The notes under the pieces were generated by a model. The model did not search any database, had not been told where the DNA came from, and saw only the letters and a program-made list of their open reading frames with translations. A stretch of DNA of 64,000 nt from Haloterrigena turkmenica DSM 5511 (GTDB lineage Archaea; Halobacteriota; Halobacteria; Halobacteriales; Natrialbaceae): assembly GCF_000025325.1 (NCBI RefSeq), contig NC_013743.1, positions 620,001 to 684,000 on the forward strand, read 5' to 3'. The translations under genes were made by a program, and so were the position numbers. Below, piece by piece: positions 44,065 through 52,887 of this stretch (positions within the stretch are counted from its first letter, which is position 1; every line of letters starts with the position of its first letter).

Positions 44065-46011
44065 GTGTTCGGTCAGGTGCTTCGCAGCGACGGCGTCGTT
44101 CGACTGTTCGCCCAGACCGGCGGGCTCGAGGTGACGCCCGACATGCTGGTCGTGTTCGGAATCATTCTGCTCGCGCTCGTGCTCTTCGTCACCGAGTGGC
44201 TGCCGATCGACGTGACCGCGATCCTCGTCATGGTCCTGCTGATGGTGCTGGGCGCGGACGGCGTCGTGAACTTCACCGAGATCTCGACGGCCGAGGGGAC
44301 CTCCGGGTTCTCGAACTCGGCGACGATCACCGTGCTTGCGATGCTCATCCTCAGTTCGGGGATCAGCCAGACCGGGGTCGTCCAGATCATCGGCCGGAAG
44401 ATGTCGGCGTTCGCGGGCGACGATCTCGACAAACAACTGCTCGCGACGATCGGCGTCAGCGGCCCTATCTCCGGATTCATCAACAACACGCCGGTCGTCG
44501 CCATCCTCGTCCCCGTCGTCTCGGACATCGCTCACAAGGGAAAGACGTCGCCCTCGAAGCTCCTGATTCCGCTCTCCTACGCGTCGATGTTCGGCGGGAT
44601 GCTCACCCTCATCGGCACCTCGACGAACATCCTCGCGAGCGACGTCTCCGCGCGGCTGCTCGACCACCCGTTCTCGATGTTCGAGTTCACCCAGCTCGGA
44701 ATTATCGTGCTGCTCGTCGGTAGCCTCTATCTCATGACCGTCGGCCACCGGCTACTGCCCGAACGCGTCCCCGTCGAGGAGGACTACGTCCAAGAGTACG
44801 CGATCGAGGAGTACCTGACCGAGGTCGTCGTCGACGACGATTCGCCGATCATCGGGACGACCGTCGCCGAGGCCATCGACCACGTCGAGTTTGACGCCGA
44901 CATCATTCAGGTCGTCCGCGACGACGAGGAGTTCATCGAACCGATCGGCCAGAAGACGATCCGGGCCGGCGACCTGTTGCGACTCCGCGCCGACCGCGGG
45001 ACGGTCCAGCAACTCGTCGATCGAGAGACGCTCACGCTCTCGGGCAGCCCCGAGACCGACGACGACTTAGAGCCCGACGAAGCGCCGGACCGAACCCTCG
45101 TCGAAGTCGTCGTCCCTCGCGGCTCGTTTCTCGTCGGCGAGTCCCTCGAGAGTTCGACGTTCCGCCAGCGCTATGACGCGACCGTTCTGGCGTTCCGCAG
45201 TCGGGGCGAGACGGTTCGCGAGGACATGGACGAGCGCCGGATCCGCGTCGGCGACACGCTGCTGGTCCAGGCGGCGCCGGACAGCATCGATCGCCTCTCG
45301 CAGAACGACGACTTCATCGTCGCCCACGAACCCGAGGAACCGGACTACCGGAGCGAGAAGATCCCGCACGCGGTCGCGATCATGGCCGGCGTCGTCGGCT
45401 TCGTCGCCGTGCCCTGGGGGGCGGTCGGCGCCGCCCTCGCCGGCGCGACCGGCGTCGCGGCGTTCGAGGCGATGTCGGCCCTTTCGCTCCCGATCCTCGT
45501 GACCGCGCTCGCGGGCGTCGTGGCGATGGTCGCGACGGGCGTCCTCAAGCCGACCGAGATCTACGACGCCGTCGAGTGGGACGTGATCTTCCTGCTGGCC
45601 GGCATCATTCCGCTGGGAATGGCCTTAGAGCAGACCGGTGGTGCGGACCTGCTCGGAAGTCTCGTCGCCGCGACGGGGGCCTATCTGCCGATTATCGGCG
45701 TCCTCTGGGTGTTCTACCTCGCGACCGGGCTCATCACGGGCGTCATCTCCAACAACGCGAGCGTCGTGTTGATGCTCCCGGTCGCCGTCGAGACCGCCGA
45801 CCAGATCGGGGCGAACCCCTTCGCGTTCGTGCTGGCGGTGACCTTCGCGGCCTCGACGGCGTTCCTCACGCCCGTCGGCTACCAGACGAATCTCTTCGTC
45901 TACGGCCCCGGCGGCTACAAGTTCATGGACTTCGTCCGCGTCGGCGCGCCGCTGCAGTTGCTGCTCTCGGTGGTGACGGTGCTCGGCATCGCGTTCTTCT
46001 GGGGGCTCTGA
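44065..46011 (+). CDS. SLC13-type permease with two RCK_C (TrkA-C) domains
   Basis: The frame starts at GTG (44065); an in-frame GTG at 44131 or ATG at 44143 are also possible. The N-terminal block of helices (MLVVFGIILLALVLFVTEWL, PIDVTAILVMVLLMVL, GFINNTPVVAILVPVV and GGMLTLIGTSTNILASD) matches divalent-anion/Na symporters. Two soluble RCK_C-like domains follow (about 245-325 and 340-420, ending RIRVGDTLLVQAAPDSID). A second helical block then carries ISNNASVVLMLPVAV and FLTPVGYQTNLFVYGPGGYK. Such proteins move sulfate, phosphate or dicarboxylates with sodium. The RCK_C pair suggests ligand gating. It is divergent from the RAM/TrkA genes. Confidence 0.88.
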   Translation: MFGQVLRSDGVVRLFAQTGGLEVTPDMLVVFGIILLALVLFVTEWLPIDVTAILVMVLLMVLGADGVVNFTEISTAEGTSGFSNSATITVLAMLILSSGISQTGVVQIIGRKMSAFAGDDLDKQLLATIGVSGPISGFINNTPVVAILVPVVSDIAHKGKTSPSKLLIPLSYASMFGGMLTLIGTSTNILASDVSARLLDHPFSMFEFTQLGIIVLLVGSLYLMTVGHRLLPERVPVEEDYVQEYAIEEYLTEVVVDDDSPIIGTTVAEAIDHVEFDADIIQVVRDDEEFIEPIGQKTIRAGDLLRLRADRGTVQQLVDRETLTLSGSPETDDDLEPDEAPDRTLVEVVVPRGSFLVGESLESSTFRQRYDATVLAFRSRGETVREDMDERRIRVGDTLLVQAAPDSIDRLSQNDDFIVAHEPEEPDYRSEKIPHAVAIMAGVVGFVAVPWGAVGAALAGATGVAAFEAMSALSLPILVTALAGVVAMVATGVLKPTEIYDAVEWDVIFLLAGIIPLGMALEQTGGADLLGSLVAATGAYLPIIGVLWVFYLATGLITGVISNNASVVLMLPVAVETADQIGANPFAFVLAVTFAASTAFLTPVGYQTNLFVYGPGGYKFMDFVRVGAPLQLLLSVVTVLGIAFFWGL

Positions 46012-46096
46012 CGAGGGTACCAGATCGCCGGGACGGGCGTCCGTTAGGAAACCCATCGGAATGATTGAAAATCCTACGTTCGAACTGGAATCGTTT

Positions 46097-47074
46097 CTAC
46101 GTCCCAGTCGCGACATCCTCGGCCGCCGCGACTCGGTCATCGAGTTCGTTCCGAACCCATTCGGCAAGGTTCTCTGTTCCTTCTGGGGCGTCGAGTGCCC
46201 ATAGATCGAACGTCCTCGCTTTCGGGAGGAACGTCACGACTTGATAAATCGGTCGCCGTCTGTCAAATCCTCTCGGGAGTTCTCCGGCGTGTTCCCGATA
46301 TCCCTCCCGTACCGCCGTCCGAAGACGTTTCTTATCGCTCCCAGTTACGTCTGCGCGATCTGCAATCCATTCCTCACCCCAGCAGAGACAGAGACCCGGA
46401 TCGCCGATGAGTGTCCACTCCCAATCGATAACCCCCGGCCGGTGATTTCGGAAGACGTTGTCAGGATGGACATCGTGGTGGACGAGAGTAGATGACGCAT
46501 CATTGAGGATGTCCGCGCTATCTCTTATCAGATCCGTTACGCGGCTGGGTACGTCCTTGAATCGCTCTGGGTACTCCACCTCTGTCGCGTCGCGTTCGAT
46601 TGCGTCGGCGAGAACCGCGTTCCACTCCCCGGGTTCGTAGTCGAGCTGGCTCCCACTGCCGCCAGTGATCCACCCGTGGGTATCGAACCGTGCAGTGGTG
46701 ATTCCCGCCACTGTACGGCCGATATCGAGGGCTACCGCCTCGCGTTGGCTCTCTTCCTCCCAGTCCTCAATTATGGGGGTTCCGTCAAGCGGCTCCGTGG
46801 CGAGGTAGGGGGGACTAAACATCGAATCCGCTGCTATCACCGATGGCACGCGAACCTCGCAGTGAGAGCGGGCGTATTGGATGGCGGCGACTTCCCGTTC
46901 GTTCCGCTGAGTGTCGCCATCAACGCGAACTTTCAGGAAGATTTGGCCGTCGTCCGTAAATCGGACTCGGACGGTTTGGTTACCCGGGTGACCCGATCCG
47001 ATCATCTCGGAGACGGCATCTACTTCCCGTCCCGGGAACGCCTCTTCGAGTACTGCTCTGATCGCCGTATCCAT
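46097..47074 (-). CDS. aminoglycoside-phosphotransferase-fold kinase
   Basis: The 325-residue protein has the APH kinase fold: an N-lobe with NQTVRVRFTDDGQIFLKVRV (the Lys that binds ATP), a hinge near YLATEPLDGTPI, the catalytic loop LVHHDVHPDNVFRNH (H-D....N) and the metal site GVIDWEWTLIGDPGLCLCW (D). This family phosphorylates small molecules such as aminoglycosides, choline or homoserine; the natural substrate is unknown. Codon use is clearly more relaxed than in neighbours (gta, aga, caa and ttt are frequent), and the 200 bases upstream are AT-rich. Recent acquisition is plausible. Confidence 0.82.
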   Translation of the reverse strand: MDTAIRAVLEEAFPGREVDAVSEMIGSGHPGNQTVRVRFTDDGQIFLKVRVDGDTQRNEREVAAIQYARSHCEVRVPSVIAADSMFSPPYLATEPLDGTPIIEDWEEESQREAVALDIGRTVAGITTARFDTHGWITGGSGSQLDYEPGEWNAVLADAIERDATEVEYPERFKDVPSRVTDLIRDSADILNDASSTLVHHDVHPDNVFRNHRPGVIDWEWTLIGDPGLCLCWGEEWIADRADVTGSDKKRLRTAVREGYREHAGELPRGFDRRRPIYQVVTFLPKARTFDLWALDAPEGTENLAEWVRNELDDRVAAAEDVATGT

Positions 47075-47279
47075 TACTGAGGAAGTAATCGAATCGTCTC
47101 GAGTAATTTCTTGTGCAGAAGTTTACTGCAGACATCCGCCATATTCAGCATACCATTTTGATATCCTCCTGAGAAATGAATGAATGCTCCGGTAACCGCT
47201 TACCTGTACTTACCGCGAGCTCACAGATAGTTCTGAAGAACGAAACTGCGCTCCAATCTACTGTGACAGTTCGGTCGAC

Positions 47280-47897
47280 TCAGGCCGACTCGAGGCCGGA
47301 CCCCTCAAGCGCCGACTCGAGAGTCCCTAACACCGCTTCGAGCACCGCGTCCGGCTCCTGGGTCGCGTCGATGCGGACGAACCGGTCGGGCTCGCGCTCG
47401 AGGAGTCGCTCGTAGTTGTCCCGGACCGACTCGAGGTAGTCGACGCGTTCGAACTTGTTCGTCGCGCCCGCGCGCTCGGCGGCCGTCTCGGGATCGACGT
47501 CGAGATAGATCGTCAGGTCCGGCGGGATCGAGAACGGTTCGTGGACGTCGACCACGTACTCGAGGTGGTCGTCGACGGCGAGGCGGTCGGACGCCTCGAG
47601 GGTCGCCCCCTGGTAGGCGAATCGGGAGTCGGAGTACCGATCGGAGAGCACGAGGTCGCCGGCCTCGAGGGCGGGTTCGATCACCCGCGAGAGGTGGTCG
47701 GCGTGGTCGGCCGTGTAGAGGAACAGTTCCGCCAGGGAGTCGGCGTCGTCGTCGCGGATCGAGCGATAGACCGCGTCGCCGTACCAGGAGTCGTTCGTGG
47801 GTTCCCGCGTGAAGACTGCGTCCGGATACCGCTCCTGCAGGGCCTCCCAGACCGTCGTCTTGCCGCTTCCGTCCAGTCCCTCGAGCGTGACCAGCAT
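47280..47897 (-). CDS. tmk: thymidylate kinase
   Basis: This enzyme phosphorylates dTMP to dTDP for DNA synthesis. The 205-residue length is normal. Motifs are the P-loop [20 protein letters not shown], the dTMP-binding [12 protein letters not shown], the DR motif in [20 protein letters not shown], the base-specifying strand [18 protein letters not shown], and [13 protein letters not shown] near the end. It is divergent from the NDUFA9-like gene, with 99 bases between starts. Confidence 0.93.
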   Translation of the reverse strand: MLVTLEGLDGSGKTTVWEALQERYPDAVFTREPTNDSWYGDAVYRSIRDDDADSLAELFLYTADHADHLSRVIEPALEAGDLVLSDRYSDSRFAYQGATLEASDRLAVDDHLEYVVDVHEPFSIPPDLTIYLDVDPETAAERAGATNKFERVDYLESVRDNYERLLEREPDRFVRIDATQEPDAVLEAVLGTLESALEGSGLESA

Positions 47898-47996
47898 ACT
47901 CCCACGTCGTCGGGTGGGCTATTACAATCCATCGAGACCGACCGCCAAACCACGGAGGCGACCAACTATTTATCGCTGCGTCGTCATCTCTCGGGT

Positions 47997-48917
47997 ATGA
48001 AGATCCTCGTCGCCGGCGGTACCGGTTTCATCGGCACGAATCTCTGTACGGAACTCAACGACCGTGGTCACGAGGTGACGGCGCTGTCACGCAATCCCAG
48101 CGACGCCGACCTTCCTGCCGGCGTCGAGCGAGCCACGGGCGACGTCAGCGCCTACGACTCGATTGCCGAGACGGTTGCGGACCACGACGCCGTCGTCAAC
48201 CTCGTCTCTCTCTCGCCGCTGTACCAGCCCCCGGACGAGGACGCCCACGAGCGGGTCCACCTCGGAGGCACGGCAAACCTTGTCCGGGCGGCCGAAGACG
48301 GCGACGTCGATCGGTTCGTCCAGATAAGCGGGCTTGGGGCGGATCCGGACGCCGACACCGAGTTTCTCCGTACCAAAGGTGAGGCCGAGGCCGTCGTCAG
48401 GGACTCACACCTCGCGTGGACGATCGTCCGCCCCTCCGTGGTCTTCGGCGACGGCGCCGAGTTCCTCGAGTTCACGAAACGGCTGACGACGCCGTACGTG
48501 ACGGGGCTTCCCGGCGGCGGGAAGACGCGGTTCCAGCCGATCTGGGTCGGCGATCTGGTTCCGATGCTCGCCGACGCCCTTGCGGACGGTACCCACGTCG
48601 GCGAGACCTACGAGATCGCCGGCCCGCAGATCGTCACGCTCGCGGATGCGACCGAACTGTCCTACGCGGCTGAGGGGAAATCCGTCTCCATCGTCTCGAT
48701 CCCCATGTCGCTGGCGAAACTCGGCCTCTCCGCGATCGATCCCGTCCCGTTCCTCCCGTTTGGCGCGGATCAGGCGCGGTCGCTCGAGATGAGCAACACC
48801 GTCGTCTCCAACGACGTCTCCGCGTTTGGCGTCTCCGAAGACGAACTGACGACGCTCGGATCGTATCTCGGCGTTGACGCGGCCGGTCGACGGAAGCCGT
48901 CCCGACCGTCGCCGTGA
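47997..48917 (+). CDS. NAD(P)-binding epimerase/NDUFA9-like protein
   Basis: The start gives MKILVAGGTGFIGTNLCTEL, the classic Rossmann GxxGxxG motif, in a 306-residue protein. Further marks of the atypical extended SDR group that includes complex I subunit NDUFA9 are VERATGDVSAYDSIAETVAD, DAVVNLVSLSPLYQP, RFVQISGLGADPDADTEFLR, TKGEAEAVVRDSHLAWTIVR and PSVVFGDGAEFL. The usual YxxxK catalytic Tyr is absent (the K is in RTKGEAE), as in NDUFA9 relatives, so it is more likely structural or regulatory. It stands alone, upstream of cetZ. Confidence 0.85.
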   Translation: MKILVAGGTGFIGTNLCTELNDRGHEVTALSRNPSDADLPAGVERATGDVSAYDSIAETVADHDAVVNLVSLSPLYQPPDEDAHERVHLGGTANLVRAAEDGDVDRFVQISGLGADPDADTEFLRTKGEAEAVVRDSHLAWTIVRPSVVFGDGAEFLEFTKRLTTPYVTGLPGGGKTRFQPIWVGDLVPMLADALADGTHVGETYEIAGPQIVTLADATELSYAAEGKSVSIVSIPMSLAKLGLSAIDPVPFLPFGADQARSLEMSNTVVSNDVSAFGVSEDELTTLGSYLGVDAAGRRKPSRPSP

Positions 48918-49170
48918 TCCGCGCCCGAGTCGGGATCGCCGACCGGCGATTGTCCCCCTGATTTACGGCTGGACCAGTCGGCCCAAACATTTAATATAAA
49001 ACACAGTCGCTTCATCGTTCACGATGCGTTTCTCTCGTGAAAGTGCGCAGACGAGACCGACGCCTGCTTGCGATTTTCGCGAACTCCAAAGGAGACGAGA
49101 AATTCAGTTCAACAAAAGACTTATGTCCTTGATCACTCTGTACCAATTCAACGGAGCCCCCTGACAAACT

Positions 49171-50349
49171 ATGAAGCTGGCGATGATCGGATTCGGACAG
49201 GCCGGTGGCAAGATCGTCGATCGATTCCTCGATTACGACGATCGGACGGGTAGCGGAATCGTCCGTGCGGCGATTGCCGTTAACTCCGCGAAAGCGGACC
49301 TCATGGGCCTGAAGAATATACCACAGGAGAATCGAGTACTCATCGGCCAGGCCCGGGTAAAGGGCCACGGCGTGGGTGCAGACAACGAGCTCGGCGCGGA
49401 AGTCGCCGAGGAAGACATCGACGAGGTGCAAAACGCCATCGACGCGATTCCGACCCACGAGGTCGACGCGTTTCTGGTCGTCGCCGGGATGGGCGGCGGG
49501 ACCGGATCCGGCGGTGCGCCGGTGCTCGCGAAGCATCTCAAGCGGATCTATACGATCCCCGTCTACGGGCTCGGCGTCCTGCCGGGCACGGACGAAGGCG
49601 GAATCTACACGCTCAACGCGGCCCGGTCGTTCCAGACGTTCGTCCGCGAGGTGGACAACCTCATGGTCTTCGACAACGACTCGTGGCGACAGACCGGCGA
49701 GTCGGTCGAAGGCGGCTACGAGCAGATCAACGAGGAGATCGTTCGACGGTTCGGCATCCTCTTCGGCGCCGGCGAGGTCGGCGACGGTCAGGAGGTGGCC
49801 GAATCCGTGGTCGACTCCTCCGAGATCATCAACACGCTCTCGGGCGGCGGCGTCTCCACGGTCGGCTTCGCCAGCGAGGAGGTCGATCTCAACACCGGCG
49901 GGGGTCTGCTCTCCCGGTTTACCGGCGACGCCGGCGGCGACGACAATCTCGACGCCGCGAACACGACCAACCGCATCACGAGCCTCGTCCGCAAGGCCGC
50001 GCTCGGACGACTGACCCTGCCGTGTGAGATCGAAGGCACCGAGCGCGCGCTGCTCGTGCTCGCCGGCCCCTCGGAGTATCTCAACCGGAAAGGCATCGAA
50101 CGCGGGCGGAAGTGGCTCGAGGAGGAAACCGGCAGCATGGAAGTCCGCGGCGGCGACTACCCCCGCGAGGAGCCGGAGGTCGCCGCAGCAATCCTGCTTT
50201 CGGGCGTGACGAACGTCCCGCGGATCAAGCGCCTCCAGCAGGTCGCCATCGAGGCCCAGGATAACATCGACGACATCCAGCAGGAAAGCGAAGAGAACCT
50301 AGAGGAACTCGTCGAGGACGACGAGGACGAACTCGAGCCGCTGTTCTAG
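49171..50349 (+). CDS. cetZ: CetZ tubulin-superfamily GTPase
   Basis: The 392-residue protein is a haloarchaeal CetZ. It starts MKLAMIGFGQAGGKIVDRFL, the nucleotide-binding T1 region. The tubulin/FtsZ signature AGMGGGTGSGGAPV lies near residue 106, followed by VYGLGVLPGTDEGGIYTLNA and NLMVFDNDSW. The C-terminal domain ends in a Glu/Asp-rich tail (DDIQQESEENLEELVEDDED). CetZ proteins polymerise with GTP and control cell shape and motility rather than division. It resembles the CetZ1 type. The AT-rich stretch 48990-49120 probably carries its promoter. The next gene, cofC, starts 147 bases later. Confidence 0.93.
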   Translation: MKLAMIGFGQAGGKIVDRFLDYDDRTGSGIVRAAIAVNSAKADLMGLKNIPQENRVLIGQARVKGHGVGADNELGAEVAEEDIDEVQNAIDAIPTHEVDAFLVVAGMGGGTGSGGAPVLAKHLKRIYTIPVYGLGVLPGTDEGGIYTLNAARSFQTFVREVDNLMVFDNDSWRQTGESVEGGYEQINEEIVRRFGILFGAGEVGDGQEVAESVVDSSEIINTLSGGGVSTVGFASEEVDLNTGGGLLSRFTGDAGGDDNLDAANTTNRITSLVRKAALGRLTLPCEIEGTERALLVLAGPSEYLNRKGIERGRKWLEEETGSMEVRGGDYPREEPEVAAAILLSGVTNVPRIKRLQQVAIEAQDNIDDIQQESEENLEELVEDDEDELEPLF

Positions 50350-50496
50350 GCTCGCTTTTCTTTCGACACCCGACGGCGCCAGCGACCGCACTCGTGTCGG
50401 GGGGCACGACGGGGGCGTGGCCCGTTAGTGTACCCGAACCCGAACTCGAGTCCGAGTTCGACGTGCTTTTGCCCCCGTCGGGACTAGCGTCGATCG

Positions 50497-51192
50497 ATGC
50501 AGGTCGTCGTCCCGTTCGCCGCGACGGAGCCGAAGACCCGGCTCGCCGACGTCCTCACGCCCGCGGAGCGGACGGCGTTCGCACGCGCGATGCTCGCGGA
50601 CGTCCTGACCGCGGTCGTCGAGGCGGGCCACGAGCCGACGGTCCTCGCGACGGCGCCGCTCGACCTCGAGACGCTCGACCTCGAGGCCGCCGTTCGAGAC
50701 GCGGGCTCGGTCGCGGTCGACGACCGACCGCTCACCGAGGCGGTCAACGCGCGGCTGCCCGAGCGCGGCGACGGCGGTGACGACGGCACCCATATCGACC
50801 CCGTGGCCGTCGTCATGGCCGACCTCGCGCTGGCGACCGCCGACGCGCTCGAGGCGCTGTTTTCCGCCGCGGCCGACGTCGCGGTCGTCCCGGGTCGGGG
50901 CGCCGGGACGAACGCGCTCGTCGTCGACCACCCCGAGTTTCGGGTCGACTACCACGGCGCGTCCTACCTCGATCACCGCGAGATCGCCCACGACGTCGGG
51001 GCGACCCTCGAGACGGTCGATTCGTTCCGGCTGGGGACCGACATCGACGAGCCCGCGGACCTCGTCGAGGTGCTCGTCCACGGGACCGAGACCGACCGCG
51101 CGCCCGCCCGGCTCCGCGAGTTCGGGTTCGAACTCGAGCGAACCGACGGTCGCGTGACCGTCGCGCGACTCGAAGAGTCCCGGCCGAAGTAG
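50497..51192 (+). CDS. cofC: 2-phospho-L-lactate guanylyltransferase
   Basis: CofC activates phospholactate (or phosphoenolpyruvate) with GTP for the side chain of coenzyme F420. The 231-residue protein begins MQVVVPFAATEPKTRLADVL, in which Pro-Phe and the KTRL segment bind nucleotide. It continues with ERTAFARAMLADVLTAV, PVAVVMADLALATADALEAL, VAVVPGRGAGTNALVVDHPE, DYHGASYLDHREIAHD and SFRLGTDIDEPADLVEVL. All are conserved in the family. It is the first of three F420 genes within 5 kb; cofG follows on the same strand after a small membrane-protein gene. Confidence 0.92.
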   Translation: MQVVVPFAATEPKTRLADVLTPAERTAFARAMLADVLTAVVEAGHEPTVLATAPLDLETLDLEAAVRDAGSVAVDDRPLTEAVNARLPERGDGGDDGTHIDPVAVVMADLALATADALEALFSAAADVAVVPGRGAGTNALVVDHPEFRVDYHGASYLDHREIAHDVGATLETVDSFRLGTDIDEPADLVEVLVHGTETDRAPARLREFGFELERTDGRVTVARLEESRPK

Positions 51193-51259
51193 CGCTGTCG
51201 ACGGACGGCGTTGTCACTCGTCGATGCGTGTGAACTCGAAATCGGACGGCTGAGAGGCC

Positions 51260-51418
51260 TCACTCGGTCGCCGGGTCGGCTTCGGGACGGGACCACGCTC
51301 GGATCCGATCCGAGTACGCGCCGAGGCCGAGCCCCGAGATAAACGTCAGGAGGCTGGGAACGAGGATCCACAGGAGGTCGGGATGTTCTGTACCGGTGTG
51401 AAGTGCGATATCGAGCAT
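51260..51418 (-). CDS. single-span small membrane protein
   Basis: I start at the ATG giving MLDIALHTGTEHPDLL, 52 residues; the upstream frame looks non-coding. One clear transmembrane helix (ILVPSLLTFISGLGLGAYS) is followed by a basic stretch (DRIRAWSR) that would stay inside, so the N-terminus faces out. It lies between cofC and cofG on the opposite strand. No function is recognised. Confidence 0.55.
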   Translation of the reverse strand: MLDIALHTGTEHPDLLWILVPSLLTFISGLGLGAYSDRIRAWSRPEADPATE

Positions 51419-51570
51419 ACGGATCCCCCTTTGCCGGACCACTGACGTAATACAATCGGTTGCCGCCCTTATCGCCGCCTGCGACTGTGATCGGCCGACC
51501 TCCTCCACCGCGCTCGGCGAGCCGTCCGGAAGTGAAGGGCTTATGTATCGAGCGCCGGGATTCGGAGGTA

Positions 51571-52752
51571 ATGTTCCCCGGGGCGAGCGAGTACGGCGTC
51601 GACATCGCGGTCGACGACGCGGCGGTCGAGGACCTCCTCGAGGTCACGCCCGCCGACGTCGACGCGCCGCCCGCGCTGACCTTCTCGCGAAACGTCTTCG
51701 TGCCGCTGACGACGGCCTGCCGCTACACCTGTACCTACTGTACCTACTTCGATCCGCCGGGACAGGCCTCGCTGCTCTCTCTCGAGGAGATTCGCGAAAT
51801 CTGCCAACGAGGGGCCGACGCGGGCTGTACCGAGGCGCTGTTTACCTTCGGCGACGACCCCGACGAGCGCTACACCGAGATCCACGCGCAACTCGAGGAG
51901 TGGGGCCACGACTCCATCCACGAGTACCTCCGCGAGGCCTGCGAGGTCGCCCTCGAAGAGGGGCTGCTCCCCCACGCCAACCCGGGCGATCAGACCCGCG
52001 AGCAGCTGGCCGAGGTCGCCGACGTCAACGCCAGCATGGGCGTGATGCTCGAGACGACCGCCGAGGTCCGCGCCCACGGCGGCCCGCGCAGCAAGGAGCC
52101 GGGTCAGCGCCTGCGGACCATCGAGAACGCCGGGAAACTGGACGTCGCTTTCACGACCGGGATCCTCGTCGGCATCGGCGAATCGTGGCGCGATCGGGCC
52201 GAGAGCCTGCTCGCGATCCGCGAACTGCACGACCGCTACGACCACATCCAGGAAGTGATCGTCCAGCCGGTCGTCGACAACGAGCGCTGGTCGGAGGGGT
52301 CGCCCGACCTCGCGACGATGCGCCACGTCACGGCGATGGCCCGCGTCGCCCTTCCCGAGGAGGTCTCGGTCCAGGTGCCGCCGAACCTCGCACGCGCCGA
52401 AGAGCTAATCGACTGCGGCGTCGACGACCTGGGCGGGGTATCGCCCGTGACGGACGACCACATCAACCCCGAGTACGAGTGGCCAGCGCTGCGCGAACTC
52501 GAGGAGATCGCCGCGTCCGCCGAGCTACCGCTGGGCGAACGGCTGCCGGTCTACGAGCGATTCCTGCCCGCGGATCTGCGCACGGACGGGTTCGACGGCG
52601 TGGCCGCCGACGGAACTGCGTATGCGAACGACGGGCGAGATCCGAACGTAGACCGCGAGTGGATCTCACCGACGATTCGGGAGGCACTCGAGGCCGACGA
52701 CGAGGCCGGGGAGCGCTACCGGCGCGTACTCCGTCAGGAACCCGACGAGTAA
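51571..52752 (+). CDS. cofG: 7,8-didemethyl-8-hydroxy-5-deazariboflavin synthase subunit CofG
   Basis: This radical-SAM subunit, with CofH, builds the deazaflavin core of F420 from tyrosine and a ribityl-uracil. I start at the ATG giving MFPGASEYGVDIAVDD (393 residues). A ggaggt sits only one base before it, closer than a working ribosome site usually is. The iron-sulfur motif is CRYTCTYCTYFDPPG, followed by LSLEEIREICQRGADAGC, ALFTFGDDPDERY, MLETTAEVRAHGG, TTGILVGIGESWRDRAESLL, IQEVIVQPV and GGVSPVTDDHINPE. Confidence 0.93.
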   Translation: MFPGASEYGVDIAVDDAAVEDLLEVTPADVDAPPALTFSRNVFVPLTTACRYTCTYCTYFDPPGQASLLSLEEIREICQRGADAGCTEALFTFGDDPDERYTEIHAQLEEWGHDSIHEYLREACEVALEEGLLPHANPGDQTREQLAEVADVNASMGVMLETTAEVRAHGGPRSKEPGQRLRTIENAGKLDVAFTTGILVGIGESWRDRAESLLAIRELHDRYDHIQEVIVQPVVDNERWSEGSPDLATMRHVTAMARVALPEEVSVQVPPNLARAEELIDCGVDDLGGVSPVTDDHINPEYEWPALRELEEIAASAELPLGERLPVYERFLPADLRTDGFDGVAADGTAYANDGRDPNVDREWISPTIREALEADDEAGERYRRVLRQEPDE

Positions 52753-52794
52753 CGATCGCTTGCAGTAACCGTTCATCCGAGTTGTGCCGGATAG

Positions 52795-52800
52795 CTTATA
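52795..52800 (+). promoter_or_regulatory. TATA-like box before gvpH
   Basis: The element cttata is centred 27 bases before the ATG at 52825. That would start a leaderless message at the mini-ORF, not at gvpH itself. Confidence 0.45.
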
Positions 52801-52823
52801 GTGAACTGGGCGCTATGGTCCAC

Positions 52824-52842
52824 CATGGTGTGTCATACCATG
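52824..52842. promoter_or_regulatory. palindrome at the predicted gvpH transcript start
   Basis: The arms catggt and accatg flank the 7-base spacer gtgtcat. The palindrome lies exactly where transcription should begin, so a repressor bound here would block initiation. It is short enough to be chance. Confidence 0.35.
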
Positions 52843-52887
52843 TCAATGCTGATCGACAGTCGGAACGTGAGGGGTGATTCCCGATGA
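52825..52887 (+). other. 20-codon mini-ORF overlapping the gvpH start
   Basis: The frame begins MVCHTMSMLIDSR, ends VRGDSR, and its TGA overlaps the gvpH ATG (ATGA). A good Shine-Dalgarno sequence (gaggggtgat, 52868-52877) lies inside it, just before gvpH. It is placed where a leaderless message would start. Confidence 0.35.

Noticed and set aside
51564-51569. ggaggt as the ribosome site of cofG
   Set aside because: Only one base separates it from the ATG, too close for normal use; cofG is more likely read from a short or absent leader.
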